64,000 bases of DNA, from contig NZ_SNYH01000004.1 in assembly GCF_004363005.1 (NCBI RefSeq), positions 124,001 through 188,000 of the forward strand. The letters run 5' to 3'. The DNA comes from Tenacibaculum caenipelagi. Its GTDB lineage: Bacteria; Bacteroidota; Bacteroidia; Flavobacteriales; Flavobacteriaceae. Shown here in pieces: positions 9,076-17,845 of this stretch (its first letter is position 1; the number at the start of each line of letters is the position of its first letter). Both the position numbers and the translations under genes were made by a program. Below the pieces are notes generated by a model, which had not been told where the DNA came from, made no database searches, and saw nothing but the letters and a program-made list of their open reading frames with translations.

Positions 9076-9834
9076 ATGAGTACTATGAATGTCAAAAAAT
9101 ATATTCCAAATTTATTAACCTTAGGAAACTTATTGTGTGGTACAATTGCTACTATTTTTGCGATTAAAGGAGATTTTTTTGCCACGGCAATTTTGGTGAT
9201 GACTGGAATTGTTTTTGATTTTTTTGACGGTTTTGCAGCTAGAATGTTACATGTACAAGGCGAATTAGGAAAGCAACTGGATAGTTTAGCAGACATGGTG
9301 ACAAGTGGAGTAGTACCTGGAATTGTAATGATGCAGCTTTTAATAAACGCTTTAAATGTTGATGCAGTAGGTTATTTTGGAATAGATATGTATGGAGCTA
9401 CAGGGAGTAACCTACCTTATATTGGATTAATATTAACTTTAGGAGCAGGATATCGTTTAGCAAAGTTTAATATTGATGAACGTCAATCTGAAAGTTTTAT
9501 TGGGGTGCCAACCCCAGCAATGAGTTTGTTTGTGATTTCATTGCCTTTAATTGTAGAATATGCAAAGGATTCGTTTCTAGTAGGTTTGATTTTAAACCCG
9601 TACTTTTTGATTATAATTACAGTACTATTTACTTATTTGATGAATGCCGAAATTCCTTTGTTTTCATTGAAATTTAAAAATTTCTCTTTTAAAGATAATG
9701 TCATTAAATATGTGTTTTTAGCATTGTCTGTAGTATTATTAGTGACATTGAAAATAGTAGCTATACCTCTAATTATTCTTTCATATGTGGTGCTATCTAT
9801 AGTAAATAATTCAGATAAAAGAGTTTCATCGTAA
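9076..9834 (+). CDS. pssA: CDP-diacylglycerol-serine O-phosphatidyltransferase
   Basis: A 252-residue integral membrane enzyme that makes phosphatidylserine, the precursor of phosphatidylethanolamine. The complete CDP-alcohol phosphatidyltransferase motif DG-x2-AR-x8-G-x3-D-x3-D is visible at residues 51-73 (Asp51, Arg56, Gly65, Asp69, Asp73). About seven hydrophobic segments follow the family pattern. The ATG at 9076 is used here; a second ATG at 9085 starts MNVKKYIPNLLTLGN and is equally plausible. A strong two-way terminator separates it from lptB. Confidence 0.92.
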   Translation: MSTMNVKKYIPNLLTLGNLLCGTIATIFAIKGDFFATAILVMTGIVFDFFDGFAARMLHVQGELGKQLDSLADMVTSGVVPGIVMMQLLINALNVDAVGYFGIDMYGATGSNLPYIGLILTLGAGYRLAKFNIDERQSESFIGVPTPAMSLFVISLPLIVEYAKDSFLVGLILNPYFLIIITVLFTYLMNAEIPLFSLKFKNFSFKDNVIKYVFLALSVVLLVTLKIVAIPLIILSYVVLSIVNNSDKRVSS

Positions 9835-9875
9835 TTAGAAAAGAAATTATAATATTTATTTTTAAGGATAAAAAT

Positions 9876-9904
9876 AAAAAACACGCTAATTAGCGTGTTT
9901 TTTT
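9876..9904. terminator. bidirectional terminator between pssA and lptB
   Basis: A perfect inverted repeat AACACGCTA/TAGCGTGTT has an A-run on the left and a T-run on the right, so it can end transcripts from both sides. Confidence 0.9.
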
Positions 9905-9927
9905 ATGATGTTATTCGAAAGATTATT

Positions 9928-10665
9928 CTAATTGAATTTTTTCTTTTTTAGCTCAAAATCTTTACCGAGGTACACACGACGTACAGTTTCATCTTCGGCT
10001 AATTCTTCAGGAGTTCCTTCTTTTAAAATGCTACCGTTATACATTAAATAGGTTCTGTCAGTAATAGCTAATGTAGCTTGCACATCGTGATCAGTAATTA
10101 AAATTCCGATGTTCTTATTTTTCAATTGGGCAACGATTCCTTGAATGTCCTCAACAGCAATAGGATCTACCCCAGCAAAAGGCTCATCTAATAAAATAAA
10201 CTTAGGATCAGAAGCTAAACAACGAGCTATTTCAGTTCTACGACGTTCACCACCTGATAATAAATCACCACGGTTTTTACGAACGTGTCCTAGGCTAAAT
10301 TCATCAATAAGTTCTTCTAAACGTTGTTTTCTTTCAGTTTTGGTTCTATCTGTAAATTCTAAAACCGACATGATATTATCTTCAACCGATAATTTCCTGA
10401 AAACTGAAGCTTCTTGTGCTAAATAACCAATTCCTTTCTGAGCACGTTTGTACATTGCATCGGTAGTGATTTCTTCATCATCTAAAAAAATATGCCCATC
10501 ATTTGGTTTAATCATCCCTACTATCATGTAAAATGAAGTTGTTTTACCAGCTCCGTTAGGACCCAATAATCCGATAATTTCACCTTGTTCTACTTCTAAT
10601 GAAATACCTTTTACAACTTTTCTACTACCGTAAATTTTTTGTATGTTATCTGCTCTTAATTTCAT
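9928..10665 (-). CDS. lptB: LPS export ABC transporter ATPase LptB
   Basis: 245 residues with a complete nucleotide-binding domain: Walker A GPNGAGKT (35-42), signature [17 protein letters not shown] near 137, Walker [14 protein letters not shown], and the switch His in [21 protein letters not shown] and the short length match LptB, which powers lipopolysaccharide extraction from the inner membrane together with LptFG and LptC. The export partners are not in the window. Downstream lies only the terminator shared with pssA; upstream are an AhpD-like gene, tatC and kdsD on the same strand. Confidence 0.95.
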   Translation of the reverse strand: MKLRADNIQKIYGSRKVVKGISLEVEQGEIIGLLGPNGAGKTTSFYMIVGMIKPNDGHIFLDDEEITTDAMYKRAQKGIGYLAQEASVFRKLSVEDNIMSVLEFTDRTKTERKQRLEELIDEFSLGHVRKNRGDLLSGGERRRTEIARCLASDPKFILLDEPFAGVDPIAVEDIQGIVAQLKNKNIGILITDHDVQATLAITDRTYLMYNGSILKEGTPEELAEDETVRRVYLGKDFELKKKKFN

Positions 10666-10730
10666 GTATGTTTTACTAACTGATGCCGCTAAAATAGTAC
10701 AAAACTGTAAGCTAACGGTTTAATAATTTG

Positions 10731-11078
10731 TTAACTATTTTCTTCTAGAGCTTCCCAAAATTCTACTGCTCTTCGTAAATGAGGAATAACTATGGTACCG
10801 CCAACTAATGTAGCAATACTCATCGTTTCCATCATTTCTTCTTTGGTAACCCCGTTTTTATAGGCAGTTTCCAAATGATATGCGATACAATCATCACAAC
10901 GTAATACAGCTGAAGCAACTAACCCTAATAGCTCTTTTGTTTTTACTGGTAAATGCCCTTCTGCGTAGGCATTAGTATCTAAATTAAAAATACGTTTTAT
11001 AACCTTGTTGTCTGCTGCTAAAATTTTCTCGTTCATTTTAGCACGATACTCATTAAACTCTTGGACTTTTTGTGACAT
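10731..11078 (-). CDS. carboxymuconolactone decarboxylase family protein (AhpD-like)
   Basis: A 115-residue all-helical protein with the redox pair and proton-relay His of the AhpD-like branch, CDDCIAYH (Cys61, Cys64, His68). Such proteins act as small peroxidase or disulfide reductase partners; the true decarboxylases lack the CxxC. Its first 26 bases overlap the end of tatC in another frame, so translation is probably coupled. Its physiological partner is unknown. Confidence 0.88.
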   Translation of the reverse strand: MSQKVQEFNEYRAKMNEKILAADNKVIKRIFNLDTNAYAEGHLPVKTKELLGLVASAVLRCDDCIAYHLETAYKNGVTKEEMMETMSIATLVGGTIVIPHLRRAVEFWEALEENS

Positions 11079-11874
11079 TTTTTTGTTGTTTTTTAATTAC
11101 GAACTTTGAGACATAAATACTCATTTCATATAAAATCATGATGGGTACCGAGACAATAACTTGGCTGGCCACATCTGGAGGTGTAATAATTGCTGATAAA
11201 ACTAATACTAAAACTAGTGCATGTTTACGGTATTTTCTTAAAAATTCAGGAGAAATCAATCCTATTTTAGAAAGGAAATAAATTACTACAGGAAGCTCAA
11301 AAAATATAGCTACTCCAAGTAAAGTATTTGTTATAAGACTAATATATGCTTCTAGTTTAAAATTATTTTCAATAGCATCTGAGATTTCAAAATTATAAAA
11401 GAAATATACAGACATAGGTAAAATAACATAATAACTAAATAAGATTCCTAAAAAGAATAAGAAAGAAGAGGTAAAAATAAATCCTTTAGAGTTTCTTTTT
11501 TCACTTTCGTGAAGACCAGGAGCTATAAAACGCCAAAACTCCCATAAAATATAAGGAAAGGCAACTACAAAACCTAAGATTAAAGAAGACCAAATTCCTG
11601 TCATTAACTGCTGTGTAGGATTTAAAGCTTGTAGTGTTTGCTTAAAAGTAATATTACAAAAATTACTATCTATTCCAATTGCAGAAAAGGTTTTACAAAA
11701 GAATTTATAGGTGGCAAAATCAGGCTTTAAATGCGCTAATAAAATCTCGTTAAAAACAAAGTTAATGTTAGCAAAAATAACAATTGCTACAATAAAAATT
11801 GCAGCAAAACTTCTTACTAAATGCCATCTCAATTCTTCAAGATGGTCTAAAAAAGACATTTCTTTCTCTGCCAT
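11053..11874 (-). CDS. tatC: Sec-independent protein translocase TatC
   Basis: 273 residues with six hydrophobic segments and the N-terminal family motif MSFLDHLEELRWHLVRS, which contacts twin-arginine signal peptides. The stretch FWRFIAPGLHESEKR, typical of the first periplasmic/second cytoplasmic region, is also present. TatC is the receptor of the twin-arginine translocase for folded proteins; TatA/B are not in the window. It starts one base after the kdsD stop codon (ATG ends at 11872, stop at 11876-11878) and overlaps the AhpD-like gene by 26 bases, so the three form an operon. Confidence 0.95.
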   Translation of the reverse strand: MAEKEMSFLDHLEELRWHLVRSFAAIFIVAIVIFANINFVFNEILLAHLKPDFATYKFFCKTFSAIGIDSNFCNITFKQTLQALNPTQQLMTGIWSSLILGFVVAFPYILWEFWRFIAPGLHESEKRNSKGFIFTSSFLFFLGILFSYYVILPMSVYFFYNFEISDAIENNFKLEAYISLITNTLLGVAIFFELPVVIYFLSKIGLISPEFLRKYRKHALVLVLVLSAIITPPDVASQVIVSVPIMILYEMSIYVSKFVIKKQQKNVTKSPRV

Positions 11875-11875
11875 C

Positions 11876-12847
11876 TTAGAAAATTCCTTCTTTTATTAAA
11901 TCGTGTAAATGAACCACACCTACATAGTTATTGTCTACATCGGTAACTAAAATTTGTGTGATATTGTTATTCTCCATAGTCTCTAAAGCTTCTACAGCCA
12001 TTGCATCTACATCAATTGTTTTTGGTGTAGTACTCATAATATCAGCAGCTCTAAGTTCGTCAATTTTCGTAGTTTTACTTAACATTCTACGAATATCACC
12101 ATCAGTAATAATTCCTGTTATTTTATCATTGTTATCTACAACAGCTGTGACACCTAAACGTTTTTCAGAAATTTCAACAATCACTTTGGTCACCTTATCA
12201 GTACTCTTTACTTTTGGTAGTTCGTTGTTTTGGGTTAGGTCAGAGACACGCAAATACAAACGTTTTCCTAAAGCTCCTCCAGGATGATATTTAGCAAAAT
12301 CACTACTGCTAAATTCTCTAAGGTCTAATAAACAAACAGCTAAAGCATCACCTAATACTAATTGTGCGGTTGTGCTAGTTGTAGGAGCTAAATTGTTAGG
12401 GCAAGCCTCTTTTTCAACATATGAGTTCAGTAAAAAGTCAGCATTTTTTCCTAAAAAAGAATCAGGGTTTCCTGTAATAGCAATAATTTTGTTTTTTGAA
12501 TTCTTAATTAAAGGTACTAAAACTTTAATTTCAGGAGTATTTCCACTTTTTGAAATACAAATAACAACATCATCATCTTGTACATTTCCTAAATCACCAT
12601 GAATGGCATCTGCTGCATGCATGAAAACTGCAGGGGTTCCTGTCGAATTAAATGTAGCTACCATTTTAGTAGCAATATTTGCACTTTTACCAATACCAGT
12701 TACTATAACTCGTCCTTTAGAATTATAAATAAAATTAACAGCCTTAGTAAATGAACTATCTAATAAATTTGCTAAATTAGCAATAGCATTACTTTCTAAA
12801 AGTATAGTTTCTTTTGCGGTTGAGAGAATAGCGTTTGCGTCTTTCAA
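11876..12847 (-). CDS. kdsD: arabinose-5-phosphate isomerase (KpsF/GutQ family)
   Basis: 323 residues: a SIS sugar-isomerase domain (about 35-170, with GIGKSANIATKMVATF and CISKSGNTPEI) followed by two CBS domains (about 205-320). This is the KdsD layout, which interconverts ribulose 5-phosphate and arabinose 5-phosphate for Kdo, the inner-core sugar of lipopolysaccharide. The start appears to be a TTG at 12847: the next in-frame Met is about 60 residues in and would delete part of the SIS domain. It heads the kdsD-tatC-AhpD-like run and is divergent from recQ. Confidence 0.92.
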   Translation of the reverse strand: MKDANAILSTAKETILLESNAIANLANLLDSSFTKAVNFIYNSKGRVIVTGIGKSANIATKMVATFNSTGTPAVFMHAADAIHGDLGNVQDDDVVICISKSGNTPEIKVLVPLIKNSKNKIIAITGNPDSFLGKNADFLLNSYVEKEACPNNLAPTTSTTAQLVLGDALAVCLLDLREFSSSDFAKYHPGGALGKRLYLRVSDLTQNNELPKVKSTDKVTKVIVEISEKRLGVTAVVDNNDKITGIITDGDIRRMLSKTTKIDELRAADIMSTTPKTIDVDAMAVEALETMENNNITQILVTDVDNNYVGVVHLHDLIKEGIF

Positions 12848-12993
12848 GTTAAAAAAGTTTTTAAGTAAATTTTAAAGTGTAAAAATAGGAATATTTAAGA
12901 AGAAATTCTTTTTTAATAAAAAGAAAGTTTCTGCTTTCAAATGTTCGGAATTTTTGTAAATTAGCTAGCATTTTTAATTTTTGATATTAGAAG

Positions 12994-15192
12994 ATGAATA
13001 AAGAGCAGACGGATTTATATGGATCATTAAAAAAAATCTTTGGATTTAATCAATTCAAAGGATTGCAAGAGGACGTAGTTAACAGTGTATTAGAGAATAA
13101 GAATACATTTGTAATTATGCCAACTGGAGGTGGGAAATCACTTTGTTATCAGTTACCGGCCTTAATGAAAGAGGGAACAGCAATTGTAGTATCGCCTTTA
13201 ATTGCCTTGATGAAAAATCAAGTTGACGCCATTAGAGGGATTTCTGAACAGCATGGAATAGCTCATGTATTAAATTCTTCGTTGAATAAATCGGAAGTTA
13301 CGCAAGTAAAATCGGATATAGAGGAAGGAATTACTAAGCTACTATATGTTGCACCAGAATCTCTGATTAAAGAAGAGTATGTTGACTTTTTACGAAAGCA
13401 AAAAATATCATTTGTAGCGATTGATGAAGCGCACTGTATTTCTGAATGGGGGCATGATTTTAGGCCTGAATACAGAAATTTGCGTAACATTATTAAGCAA
13501 ATAGATAATGTGCCTATTATTGGTTTAACTGCCACTGCAACAGAAAAGGTTCAAGAAGATATCTTGAAGACTCTTGGTATGACAGATGCTAATGTGTTTA
13601 AAGCATCCTTTAATAGAGCGAACTTATTTTATGAAGTACGCCCTAAAACAAAAGACGTAGAGAAAGATATCATTCGATTTATAAAGCAACGAATAGGGAA
13701 ATCTGGAATTATCTATTGCTTGAGCCGAAAAAAGGTAGAAGAAATTGCACAAGTTTTACAAGTAAATGGTATTAATGCTGTTCCGTATCACGCAGGGTTA
13801 GATGCTAAAACTAGGGTAAAACATCAAGATATGTTTTTGATGGAAGATTGTGACGTAGTTGTAGCAACTATTGCCTTCGGAATGGGAATTGATAAACCAG
13901 ATGTACGCTACGTAATTCACCATGATATACCTAAAAGTTTAGAAAGCTATTACCAAGAAACAGGAAGAGCTGGGCGAGATGGAGGAGAAGGTTATTGTTT
14001 AACATTCTACTCATATAAAGATATTGAAAAGCTCGAAAAATTTATGGCTAATAAGCCTGTTGCTGAGCAAGAAGTAGGGCATGCACTATTACAAGAAGTT
14101 GTTGGGTACGCCGAAACGTCAATGAATAGGCGTAAATATTTGTTGCATTACTTTGGAGAAGAATTTGATGAAGTGAATGGAGAAGGTGCTGATATGGATG
14201 ACAATATGCGTAATCCAAAGAAAAAACATGAAGCTAAGGATGAAGTTGTAACATTATTATCAGTTATAAAAGATACTAATGAGATGTATAAGCCTAAAGA
14301 AATAGTGAATACTATTATAGGTAAAGAAAATGCTTTGTTAAATTCTCATAAAACGAATGAACAACCTTATTTTGGTATAGGGAAAGCTAAAGACAACCAT
14401 TATTGGATGGCTTTAATTCGTCAAGTGTTAGTTGTAGATTTAATAAAAAAAGAGATAGAACAATATGGCGTTTTAAAAATAACACCAGAAGGAGAGGAGT
14501 TTCTGAAAAATCCAACTTCTTTTATGATGACAGAAAATCATGTGTATGAAACTTCAGATGACGGTACGATTATCACAAATGAAAAATCTGCTGGTGGAGG
14601 TGTAGATGATAAGCTAGTTACGATGTTAAAAGATCTTCGTAAAACAGTAGGAAAACGTTTAGGAGTACCTCCTTTTGCTGTTTTTCAAGATCCTTCATTG
14701 GATGATATGGCCCTTAAATATCCAATTACTTTAGATGAATTAGCAAAAGTTCACGGTGTTGGTGAAGGTAAAGCAAAAAAATATGGTAAAGATTTTGTAG
14801 CATTAATAGCCAAGTATGTAGAGGAAAATGATGTAATGCGTCCTGATGACTTAATTGTTAAAAGCACAGGGGTTAACTCTGGATTAAAGTTATACATCAT
14901 CCAAAATACAGATAGAAAATTACCATTAGAAGATATAGCCAGATCTAAAGGTTTAGAGATGCCTGAATTAATTAAGGAAATGGAGGCAATTGTATTTTCT
15001 GGAACAAAATTAAATATTGATTATGCAGTTGATGATTTGTTAGATGAAGATCAGCAAGAAGAGATTCATGAGTATTTTATGGAGGCTGAAACCGATAAAA
15101 TTCAAGATGCTTTAGATGAGTTTGATGGAGATTATGACGATGAAGAGTTGCGTTTAATGCGTATAAAATTCACAAGTGAAATTGCCAACTAA
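12994..15192 (+). CDS. recQ: ATP-dependent DNA helicase RecQ
   Basis: A 732-residue 3'-5' DNA helicase of recombinational repair. Walker A PTGGGKS (43-49), the DEAH box at 144-147 in IDEAHCISEWGHDFRPEY, GLTATAT, and motif VI QETGRAGRDGG are all present, with an HRDC domain near 530-610. The RecQ C-terminal region keeps RRKYLLHYFGEEF, but the four zinc-binding cysteines expected around it are absent: the segment continues with acidic residues and no Cys. The C-terminus past the HRDC domain is long and acidic. The VOC gene follows after 11 bases. Confidence 0.95.
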   Translation: MNKEQTDLYGSLKKIFGFNQFKGLQEDVVNSVLENKNTFVIMPTGGGKSLCYQLPALMKEGTAIVVSPLIALMKNQVDAIRGISEQHGIAHVLNSSLNKSEVTQVKSDIEEGITKLLYVAPESLIKEEYVDFLRKQKISFVAIDEAHCISEWGHDFRPEYRNLRNIIKQIDNVPIIGLTATATEKVQEDILKTLGMTDANVFKASFNRANLFYEVRPKTKDVEKDIIRFIKQRIGKSGIIYCLSRKKVEEIAQVLQVNGINAVPYHAGLDAKTRVKHQDMFLMEDCDVVVATIAFGMGIDKPDVRYVIHHDIPKSLESYYQETGRAGRDGGEGYCLTFYSYKDIEKLEKFMANKPVAEQEVGHALLQEVVGYAETSMNRRKYLLHYFGEEFDEVNGEGADMDDNMRNPKKKHEAKDEVVTLLSVIKDTNEMYKPKEIVNTIIGKENALLNSHKTNEQPYFGIGKAKDNHYWMALIRQVLVVDLIKKEIEQYGVLKITPEGEEFLKNPTSFMMTENHVYETSDDGTIITNEKSAGGGVDDKLVTMLKDLRKTVGKRLGVPPFAVFQDPSLDDMALKYPITLDELAKVHGVGEGKAKKYGKDFVALIAKYVEENDVMRPDDLIVKSTGVNSGLKLYIIQNTDRKLPLEDIARSKGLEMPELIKEMEAIVFSGTKLNIDYAVDDLLDEDQQEEIHEYFMEAETDKIQDALDEFDGDYDDEELRLMRIKFTSEIAN

Positions 15193-15203
15193 AAACAAAC
15201 AAT

Positions 15204-15623
15204 ATGCAAGCAAGTACGTATTTGCATTTTAATGGAAACTGTAAAGAAGCTATGACTTTTTATGCAGATGTATTAGGAGGTGAAATTACTATGTTATTGC
15301 CGTTTAGAGAAGCACCAGAGGAATTGTGTAAAAATTTACCAAAAGAAGCACTAGATTTAACGATGCATTCTACATTAGTAGCTGGGGATATTACAATTCA
15401 AGCATCGGATTTTTTTAATGAAAAAGAAACTTTTAATTCCGGGAACAATTTTGCAGTTAGTATAAGTGCAGATGATGAAGAGCAAGCAGTAGCAATTTTT
15501 AATGGACTTTCAGATGGAGCCTCAGTTATGATGCCTTTTGAAAAAGTTTTCTGGGGAGGTAAGTTTGGAATGTTAAAAGATAGGTATGGTGTAAGTTGGA
15601 TGATTTCATTAGACGAAACATAA
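15204..15623 (+). CDS. VOC family protein, PhnB-like
   Basis: A 139-residue protein beginning with the PhnB-like pattern (STYLHFNGNCKEAMTFYADV). Paired beta-alpha-beta-beta-beta units end in KDRYGVSWMISL. The family belongs to the glyoxalase/bleomycin-resistance fold; most PhnB-like members have no known reaction, and the old name 3-demethylubiquinone methyltransferase is not reliable. It lies 11 bases after recQ and so is probably co-transcribed with it, followed by a terminator. Confidence 0.85.
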   Translation: MQASTYLHFNGNCKEAMTFYADVLGGEITMLLPFREAPEELCKNLPKEALDLTMHSTLVAGDITIQASDFFNEKETFNSGNNFAVSISADDEEQAVAIFNGLSDGASVMMPFEKVFWGGKFGMLKDRYGVSWMISLDET

Positions 15624-15661
15624 TAAATTCAAAAGCCTGAATATAAAAACGATAAAAATAT

Positions 15662-15697
15662 GGACGCAAGAGGTTTAACTCTTGCGTTCTGTTTTTA
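15662..15697 (+). terminator. intrinsic terminator after recQ-VOC
   Basis: ACGCAAGAG pairs with CTCTTGCGT (15664-15687), followed by a T-rich tail. Confidence 0.85.
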
Positions 15698-15768
15698 TTG
15701 GAATTACATTAGAATAAGATGTAAAATAGGGGTCACTAGTATATGGTGTACGACAAATACAAAAAATG

Positions 15769-16143
15769 CTAGTTATCTATTGTAATTTTATCAATGGTAG
15801 TAGTAGAATCACATCGTATAACATATAAACTTATATGTTTTAAGCTATCTTTCCCGGTAATAAAATATTCTGCACAAGGTTTTACACGTGGTTTACTCTT
15901 TCCAAAATTCACATCACCATGAGTTAATATTGAAGAGATTGTACTAGTGTCAATTTTAGAATTTATTAATATTTGTTGTGCTTCGTCAGAAAACAAACGT
16001 TTTTTAATTCTAATAGTTTTTAAGGTACGAGCATCCATACCATAATCAAAAGAAACATCTTTACCTTTCCAAATGAAAAGTACAACAATAGATCCTAAAG
16101 CTAAACCAACTAAGTAATACCCAAAACGTTTTAACCACTGCAT
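15769..16143 (-). CDS. small anchored hypothetical protein downstream of alanine dehydrogenase
   Basis: A 124-residue protein with one N-terminal membrane segment (about 8-25) and a soluble domain outside. Visible features are MDARTLKTIRIKKRLFSDEA, HGDVNFGKSKPRVKPC and two cysteines near residues 89 and 109. The pattern resembles DUF4258-type proteins often found beside alanine dehydrogenase in Flavobacteriaceae, but I am not certain of the family. It has its own TACTTTTG box (16161-16168, minus) in the 37-base gap after the dehydrogenase gene. Confidence 0.75.
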   Translation of the reverse strand: MQWLKRFGYYLVGLALGSIVVLFIWKGKDVSFDYGMDARTLKTIRIKKRLFSDEAQQILINSKIDTSTISSILTHGDVNFGKSKPRVKPCAEYFITGKDSLKHISLYVIRCDSTTTIDKITIDN

Positions 16144-16160
16144 AATTTATAATTGAGGAG

Positions 16161-16168
16161 CAAAAGTA
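16161..16168 (-). promoter_or_regulatory. promoter -7 box TACTTTTG
   Basis: A perfect TAnnTTTG match on the minus strand, 18 bases ahead of the ATG at 16143. No -33 TTG is seen at the usual distance. Confidence 0.4.
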
Positions 16169-16180
16169 AGAAAATGATAC

Positions 16181-17377
16181 TTATAAAATTAATAAATTAA
16201 TATCTCTGTAAGGAAGGTCAAACCAGTCAGCTACCGTTTTGTTGGTTAAAATTCCATGATAAAAATACATTCCGTTACGCAAACTTTTGTCAAAGCGAGC
16301 AGCATTTTCAAAACCGCCTTCTTCAGCTATCTCTAATAAATAAGGAGTAAATATATTGCTAATTGATACCGATGCTGTTCGTGAATACCTTGAAGGAATA
16401 TTAGGTACACAATAATGAATAATTCCGTGGTTAGTAAAAGTAGGTTTACTATGAGTGGTGATTTTTGAAGTTTCAAAACAACCACCTCTATCTATACTTA
16501 CATCAACTATAACGGCACCATCTTTCATTTGTTCTATCATTTCTTCGGTAACAATTATAGGTGAACGATCTTTACCTCTTATGGCTCCAATAGCAACATC
16601 ACAACGCATTAAAGCTTTTAATAAAGTTTTAGGTTGAATTGTTGATGTATATATAGGAGAAGATATACAGTTTTGAAGTTTTCTTAGTTTTGTAATTGAG
16701 TTGTCAAAAACTTTCACTCTAGCTCCTAATCCAATTGCAGATCTAGCTGCAAATTCGCCAACTGTACCGGCACCTAAAATAACAACATCACTAGGAGGTA
16801 CTCCACCAATGTTGCCTAATAACAAACCATTACCTCCATAAGAAGCCGTCATAAGTTCTGCAGCAATATGCATAGAAGCAATTCCAGCAATTTCACTTAA
16901 TGATTTTACAATAGGGTATACACCATGTTCATCCTTAATATAATCAAAAGCAATCGCAGTAATTCGTCTTTTAGCTAAAGCTTCAAAATACTTTTTATTT
17001 TGTGCTTTTAGTTGTAAAGCAGAAATTAAAACTGTTTGAGGGTTTAGCATTTGAATTTCATCCAATGAAGGAGGTTCGACTTTTAATACAATATTACAAG
17101 CAAAAGCTTCTTTTACATCGTACGATACTTTTGCTCCAGCATCAGAATATTCTTTGTCACTATAATTAGCGCCATCACCTGCACCAGTTTCAATAACCAC
17201 TCTATGTCCATGCGCAACTAAAGCAGCAACGGCATCAGGGGTTAAACTAATACGCTTTTCTTCAAAGTGAGTTTCTTTTGGTAACCCTATAAAAAGTTCG
17301 CCTTTTTGCTTTTTAATTTCAAGCATTTCGGTTTGTGGCATTAACTGCTCTTTGGTAAAAGGTGAGATAGAACCCAT
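16181..17377 (-). CDS. ald: alanine dehydrogenase
   Basis: 398 residues. The enzyme interconverts alanine and pyruvate with NAD. The N-terminal alanine dehydrogenase/transhydrogenase domain (GLPKETHFEEKRISLTPDA), the NAD-binding loop ILGAGTVGEFAARSA near residue 200 and the catalytic Asp in VDVSIDRGG are clear. In classical enzymes a catalytic His follows the strand in an LHLA context; here the matching segment reads ISALQLKAQ, with Gln in that place. This seems to be a feature of the Bacteroidota branch. An extra N-terminal 20 residues precede the core. It is 4 bases downstream of tsaE on the same strand. Confidence 0.9.
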   Translation of the reverse strand: MGSISPFTKEQLMPQTEMLEIKKQKGELFIGLPKETHFEEKRISLTPDAVAALVAHGHRVVIETGAGDGANYSDKEYSDAGAKVSYDVKEAFACNIVLKVEPPSLDEIQMLNPQTVLISALQLKAQNKKYFEALAKRRITAIAFDYIKDEHGVYPIVKSLSEIAGIASMHIAAELMTASYGGNGLLLGNIGGVPPSDVVILGAGTVGEFAARSAIGLGARVKVFDNSITKLRKLQNCISSPIYTSTIQPKTLLKALMRCDVAIGAIRGKDRSPIIVTEEMIEQMKDGAVIVDVSIDRGGCFETSKITTHSKPTFTNHGIIHYCVPNIPSRYSRTASVSISNIFTPYLLEIAEEGGFENAARFDKSLRNGMYFYHGILTNKTVADWFDLPYRDINLLIL

Positions 17378-17381
17378 TTAG

Positions 17382-17795
17382 TTAGTTTGTTTTTAATTGA
17401 ATGTTTCGTAGACCATTTTCTAGTAAGCTAATTGATATAGCGACAGTATCTAAAGGTAATAAATTTTTAACATTTTCAGGCCATTCTACTAAACACCAAT
17501 TATTATTGTGTAAATAATCTTCAATACCCATATCGTAGGCTTCCTCTTCATTATTTATACGATAAAAATCAAAATGGTAAACTGTTTCGTTTTTATTGGT
17601 TTTGTACTCATTAACTAAAGAAAAAGTAGGAGAGCTGGCAATATCTTCAACCCCTAAAACTTTACATATTTCTTTTATTAAGGTAGTTTTACCAACTCCC
17701 ATTTCTCCATAAAAAAGTAATATTTTATGAGGAGCAGTAGCAATAATTTCTTTTGCTATTGCGGTTAATTCGTTAAGTGAATAGTTTTTGTTCAT
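17382..17795 (-). CDS. tsaE: tRNA threonylcarbamoyladenosine biosynthesis ATPase TsaE
   Basis: A 137-residue small P-loop ATPase needed with TsaB and TsaD to make t6A37 in ANN-decoding tRNAs. Walker A GEMGVGKTT (30-38) and SSPTFSLVNEY are diagnostic. I start it at the ATG at 17795. The upstream in-frame TTG at 17804 is the last part of a TATTTTTG promoter box (17802-17809), so transcription probably begins at or just before the ATG and the message is nearly leaderless. It is followed at once by alanine dehydrogenase. Confidence 0.92.
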   Translation of the reverse strand: MNKNYSLNELTAIAKEIIATAPHKILLFYGEMGVGKTTLIKEICKVLGVEDIASSPTFSLVNEYKTNKNETVYHFDFYRINNEEEAYDMGIEDYLHNNNWCLVEWPENVKNLLPLDTVAISISLLENGLRNIQLKTN

Positions 17796-17801
17796 AAGTA
17801 G

Positions 17802-17809
17802 CAAAAATA
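17802..17809 (-). promoter_or_regulatory. promoter -7 box TATTTTTG for tsaE-ald
   Basis: A perfect TAnnTTTG box on the minus strand ending seven bases before the tsaE ATG, which implies a very short or absent leader. Confidence 0.5.
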
Positions 17810-17845
17810 ATGAAGAAATGCCTGTTAATAAAATTTACTTTTCGC

